Of a stretch of 7,542 nt of DNA, positions 5,480 through 7,542 are shown in pieces. Position numbers and translations under genes: made by a program. This DNA comes from Candidatus Zixiibacteriota bacterium (GTDB taxonomy: Bacteria; Zixibacteria; MSB-5A5; SM1-73). Position 1 is the stretch's first letter. Every line of letters starts with the position of its first letter. The stretch is taken from assembly GCA_023127875.1 (NCBI GenBank), contig JAGMFA010000101.1:1-7542 (forward strand). Reading direction: 5' to 3'. The notes below the pieces were generated by a model, which made no database searches, had not been told where the DNA came from, and was given only the letters and a program-made list of their open reading frames with translations.

Positions 5480-6469
5480 TTGAAGATAAAAGGCAAAAAG
5501 GTTTTGATCACCGGCGCAGGTGGATTTGTGGGAAGTCATCTGGTGGAAGCTTTGGTGAAAAAAGGCGCCAAAGTAAGAGCTTTTGTTCATTACAACTCCC
5601 GAAATGATTGGGGAATGCTGGAGGATGTGGGGAAAAATATACAAAATGAGATTCAAGTGGTTACTGGAGATTTAAAGGATGTGGACTGTGTCAGAGAAGC
5701 CGTCCGTGGTCAACAGGTGATATTCCATCTGGGAGCTTTAATCGGAATTCCTTATTCTTATGTCAATCCCCGAGATGTAGTTGATACCAACATAAATGGC
5801 ACTCTCAATATTCTGACTGCGGCACTTGATTCTGATATACAAAAGGTTGTCCATACCTCCACCAGTGAAATTTACGGCACGGCTCAATATGTTCCCATGG
5901 ATGAGAAACATCCGGTTAATCCACAATCCCCTTATGCCGCCAGCAAGTTGGGAGCAGATCTTTTAGCGCTGTCCTTTCATCGCTCATTTGATCTTCCGGT
6001 GGGAATAATCAGACCTTTCAATATCTTTGGCCCCAGACAATCAGCTCGGGCGGTGATCCCCTCTATAATCACGCAGGCACTGATTAAAAGGAAAATCAGT
6101 CTGGGCTCGGGTTTTCCCACCAGGGATTTGACTTTTGTGAGGGATACGGTAAATGGATTCATCGACTTTGCTGAATGCGAAAAAACAGTTGGTGAGGTGG
6201 TGAACTTAGGATCAGGTTACGAGGTGTCGATAAATCAGATAATAAACCTTATTTCAAATTGCCTGGAAAAGAAAATCCAGATTCAAAGAGAAAAGACAAG
6301 GATTCGCCCTGAAAAAAGTGAGGTGGAAAGACTTTTTTCAGATTCCAGCAAAGCTAAAAGACTCTTCGGATGGCATCCTAAGACGAACCTCAAGCAGGGA
6401 ATAGAGAGGACCATAAGCTGGTTTGAAAAAAACTTAAAGAGGTACAAAGGGGATATTTATAATATATAA
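5480..6469 (+). CDS. legB: LegB-like NAD-dependent sugar-nucleotide 4,6-dehydratase
   Basis: This 329-residue extended short-chain dehydrogenase starts at TTG. The Rossmann loop is G12-x2-G15-x2-G18. GDL (63-65) binds the adenine side. STSEIYG (127-133) supplies T128 and E130, and Y152-x3-K156 in SPYAASK is the catalytic pair. RPFNIFGPRQSARAVIPSII (178-197), TRDLTFVRD (214-222) and the RPEKSEVERL block (about 277-286) closely resemble what I remember of LegB, the enzyme that dehydrates GDP-GlcNAc in legionaminic acid synthesis, and its relatives in nonulosonic-acid cassettes. The product would be a 4-keto-6-deoxy amino sugar nucleotide for a following aminotransferase. The nucleotidyltransferase downstream fits as provider of the substrate. 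GDP-mannose or UDP-GlcNAc remain possible substrates. The length is normal and no key residue is missing. Confidence 0.85.
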   Translation: MKIKGKKVLITGAGGFVGSHLVEALVKKGAKVRAFVHYNSRNDWGMLEDVGKNIQNEIQVVTGDLKDVDCVREAVRGQQVIFHLGALIGIPYSYVNPRDVVDTNINGTLNILTAALDSDIQKVVHTSTSEIYGTAQYVPMDEKHPVNPQSPYAASKLGADLLALSFHRSFDLPVGIIRPFNIFGPRQSARAVIPSIITQALIKRKISLGSGFPTRDLTFVRDTVNGFIDFAECEKTVGEVVNLGSGYEVSINQIINLISNCLEKKIQIQREKTRIRPEKSEVERLFSDSSKAKRLFGWHPKTNLKQGIERTISWFEKNLKRYKGDIYNI

Positions 6470-6518
6470 CCCAGATCTGGAGTGTAAGGCTTCAGGGTGT
6501 GTTGAAGAGAAATTTCGT

Positions 6519-6608
6519 GTAGGGACAGGGCTTGCTTCGCACCGAGCGTTCAGCACGAGGTGTTCCTGTCCTGACTTTGTGTGGGACAGCCACGAGGGCT
6601 GTCCCTAC
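6519..6608. repeat. BIME-like paired hairpins, GTAGGGACAG...CTGTCCCTAC
   Basis: GTAGGGACAG (6519-6528) and CTGTCCCTAC (6599-6608) are perfect 10-bp terminal inverted repeats. Two hairpins can form inside: GGACAGG (6523-6529) with CCTGTCC (6565-6571), whose long loop is itself partly palindromic (CACC 6540-6543 with GGTG 6559-6562), and GGGACAGCC (6583-6591) with GGCTGTCCC (6597-6605). An 11-nt linker separates them. The word GGGACAG occurs twice and both copies compete for one CTGTCCC. The ends GTAG and CTAC match the other two paired elements. It lies between the dehydratase and nucleotidyltransferase genes. Confidence 0.75.
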
Positions 6609-6640
6609 GATTGCCATGTGTTGACGAACCAACGTTGTCT

Positions 6641-6668
6641 ATAGGGGCGGGAATTTATCCCGCCCCAA
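6641..6668. repeat. GC-rich hairpin repeat, copy 2 of 2
   Basis: This is an exact second copy of the 28 bp at 39-66. The stem arms are 6644-6652 and 6658-6666. Similarity continues weakly past the right end, with ATCT and a T-rich stretch in both copies, so the family unit may be longer than the exact match. It ends 61 bases before the nucleotidyltransferase start. Confidence 0.9.
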
Positions 6669-6684
6669 GATCTGATTTTTGAAT

Positions 6685-6704
6685 AGCCCAAAAAGATTTG
6701 GGCT
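6685..6704. repeat. Short hairpin before the nucleotidyltransferase
   Basis: AGCCCAAA (6685-6692) and TTTGGGCT (6697-6704) form a perfect 8-bp stem with an AAGA loop. It is preceded by GAAT, as the 5058-5100 hairpin is (GAATAGCC in both), which hints at a shared family head. It ends 8 bases before the likely ribosome site and could affect translation initiation. Confidence 0.6.
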
Positions 6705-6712
6705 CCAGCTTT

Positions 6713-6718
6713 AAGAGG
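6713..6718 (+). promoter_or_regulatory. Likely ribosome binding site
   Basis: AAGAGG lies 11 bases before the ATG at 6730. The spacing is somewhat long, but no better site is present, and the ATG begins directly with the conserved MKVIILAGG sequence. Confidence 0.5.
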
Positions 6719-6729
6719 CAATCTGAACT

Positions 6730-7440
6730 ATGAAGGTGATAATCTTAGCCGGTGGCAAGGGAAGACGACTCTATCCTTATACTGTGATTTTGCCCAAACC
6801 ACTTATGCCCATCGGGGATTTCCCCATTTTGGAGGTGATATTAAGACAACTTAAAAATTGCCATCTGGTCGATATCACCCTGGCTGTAGGACACCTGGGC
6901 AATTTGATTCAGACCTTTTTTGGTGATGGGAAAAAATGGGGGGTAAACATTGAATATAGCTTCGAGGAAGAACCCCTGGGCACCGTTGGTCCCTTGACCC
7001 GTTTGAAGGATCTGAATCAAACGTTTATGGTAATGAACGGTGATCTTCTCACCACCTTGAATTATCTTAATCTGATAGAATATCACAAGAAACGGAATGC
7101 AATTGCTACTGTAGCGGCACAGAAAAGATGGGTGGATGTCGACTTTGGCGTGATCCAAAAGGATAAAGATGAGAGCATGGTCAAATACATAGAAAAGCCC
7201 AGGCTTTCCTACCTGGTGAGCATGGGGATATACGTATTTGAGCCAAAGATACTCAACTTCATCCCCAAAGATGAAAAATTTGATTTTCCCGAACTGATGC
7301 AGGTTCTTCTGGAAAAAGATAAAAAGGTGTCCATTTATAACTCTGATGATTTCTGGCTGGACATCGGAAGACCGGATGACTATCAAAAGGCAGTGGAAGA
7401 ATTCGAAAAAAATAGAAAGAGATTTTTGAACGAGGGATAA
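6730..7440 (+). CDS. Sugar-1-phosphate nucleotidyltransferase
   Basis: This 236-residue single-domain enzyme joins a sugar 1-phosphate to an NTP, releasing pyrophosphate. The nucleotide-binding signature runs 6-30 (LAGGKGRRLYPYT, then PKPLMP); the usual GTRL is GRRL here. EEPLGTVGPL (80-89) contacts the base or sugar region, GD (104-105) supplies a metal-binding aspartate, EKP is at 155-157, SMGIYVF at 164-170, and LDIGRPDDY (210-218) gives the second metal site at D211. The sequence resembles mannose- or glucosamine-1-phosphate guanylyltransferases. In nonulosonic-acid cassettes a guanylyltransferase (PtmE in Campylobacter) makes GDP-GlcN. PtmE carries N-terminal CBS domains as I recall; they are absent here. 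Together with the LegB-like enzyme upstream, a GDP-amino-sugar route is plausible. A GDP-mannose or heptose enzyme is the main alternative. Confidence 0.9.
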   Translation: MKVIILAGGKGRRLYPYTVILPKPLMPIGDFPILEVILRQLKNCHLVDITLAVGHLGNLIQTFFGDGKKWGVNIEYSFEEEPLGTVGPLTRLKDLNQTFMVMNGDLLTTLNYLNLIEYHKKRNAIATVAAQKRWVDVDFGVIQKDKDESMVKYIEKPRLSYLVSMGIYVFEPKILNFIPKDEKFDFPELMQVLLEKDKKVSIYNSDDFWLDIGRPDDYQKAVEEFEKNRKRFLNEG

Positions 7441-7490
7441 AAATTTTACAAATTTTAATAAAGTTCATATTGTAAGACCTCACCCCCCGT

Positions 7491-7517
7491 CCCCCTCTCC
7501 ACAATGTGGAGAAGGGG
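7491..7517. repeat. Hairpin in a CCCCGTCCCCCTCTCC context
   Basis: CCCC (7492-7495) and TCTCCAC (7496-7502) pair with GTGGAGA (7506-7512) and GGGG (7514-7517), with one bulged A. The sequence starts 51 bases after the nucleotidyltransferase stop. AGATAGG follows instead of a T-run, so it is more likely a repeat than a terminator. I recall similar C-rich palindromes as common dispersed repeats in environmental bacteria, but only one copy is in this window. Confidence 0.65.
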
Positions 7518-7542
7518 AGATAGGCAATAGTGTTGCGTTAAT

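Noticed and set aside
6841..7386. 181-codon open frame on the minus strand inside the nucleotidyltransferase gene
   Set aside because: It is antisense to a gene with intact catalytic motifs; its translation shows no recognisable domain.

Overview
The window holds five protein-coding genes, all on the + strand: a membrane GT-C-type glycosyltransferase with TPR repeats (716-2659), a membrane-anchored family 2 glycosyltransferase (2666-3718), a family 4 glycosyltransferase (3856-5028), a LegB-like NAD-dependent sugar-nucleotide 4,6-dehydratase (5480-6469) and a sugar-1-phosphate nucleotidyltransferase (6730-7440). This is a surface-glycan or glycoprotein biosynthesis region. The layout, a TTG start behind a strong Shine-Dalgarno sequence and the gene families point to a bacterium. 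The intergenic repeat style resembles what I recall from uncultured candidate phyla (for example Zixibacteria or other FCB-like lineages), but that placement is a low-confidence recollection.

The genes form two functional pairs plus one separate enzyme. The first two are 6 nt apart. The family 2 enzyme would load a sugar onto a polyprenyl phosphate at the cytoplasmic face, and the DUF2723/TMEM260-like enzyme would transfer it to an acceptor on the outer side of the membrane. The last two match steps of the nonulosonic (legionaminic-type) acid cassette, in which a nucleotide-activated amino sugar is made and then 4,6-dehydrated. The rest of that cassette is not in view. The family 4 enzyme between the pairs probably extends a glycan from a nucleotide-sugar donor.

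The most unusual part is the non-coding DNA. Every gap longer than 100 bp (1-715, 3719-3855, 5029-5479, 6470-6729, and the 3' end) is filled largely with palindromic elements, while I noticed none inside the genes. At least three are paired inverted hairpins starting with GTAG and ending with CTAC (307-363, 5187-5245, 6519-6608). Several single hairpins also carry a GTAG foot on one strand (271, 569, 5154, and on the minus strand 497 and 5101). This is the architecture of REP/BIME elements mobilised by RAYT (IS200/IS605-like Y1) transposases, yet the stem sequences are mostly unrelated to each other. Other elements (39-66 and its copy at 6641-6668, 143-217, 415-447, 621-653, 3724-3829, 7491-7517) lack a clear foot. 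No transposase gene, RNA gene, CRISPR array or convincing intrinsic terminator is visible.
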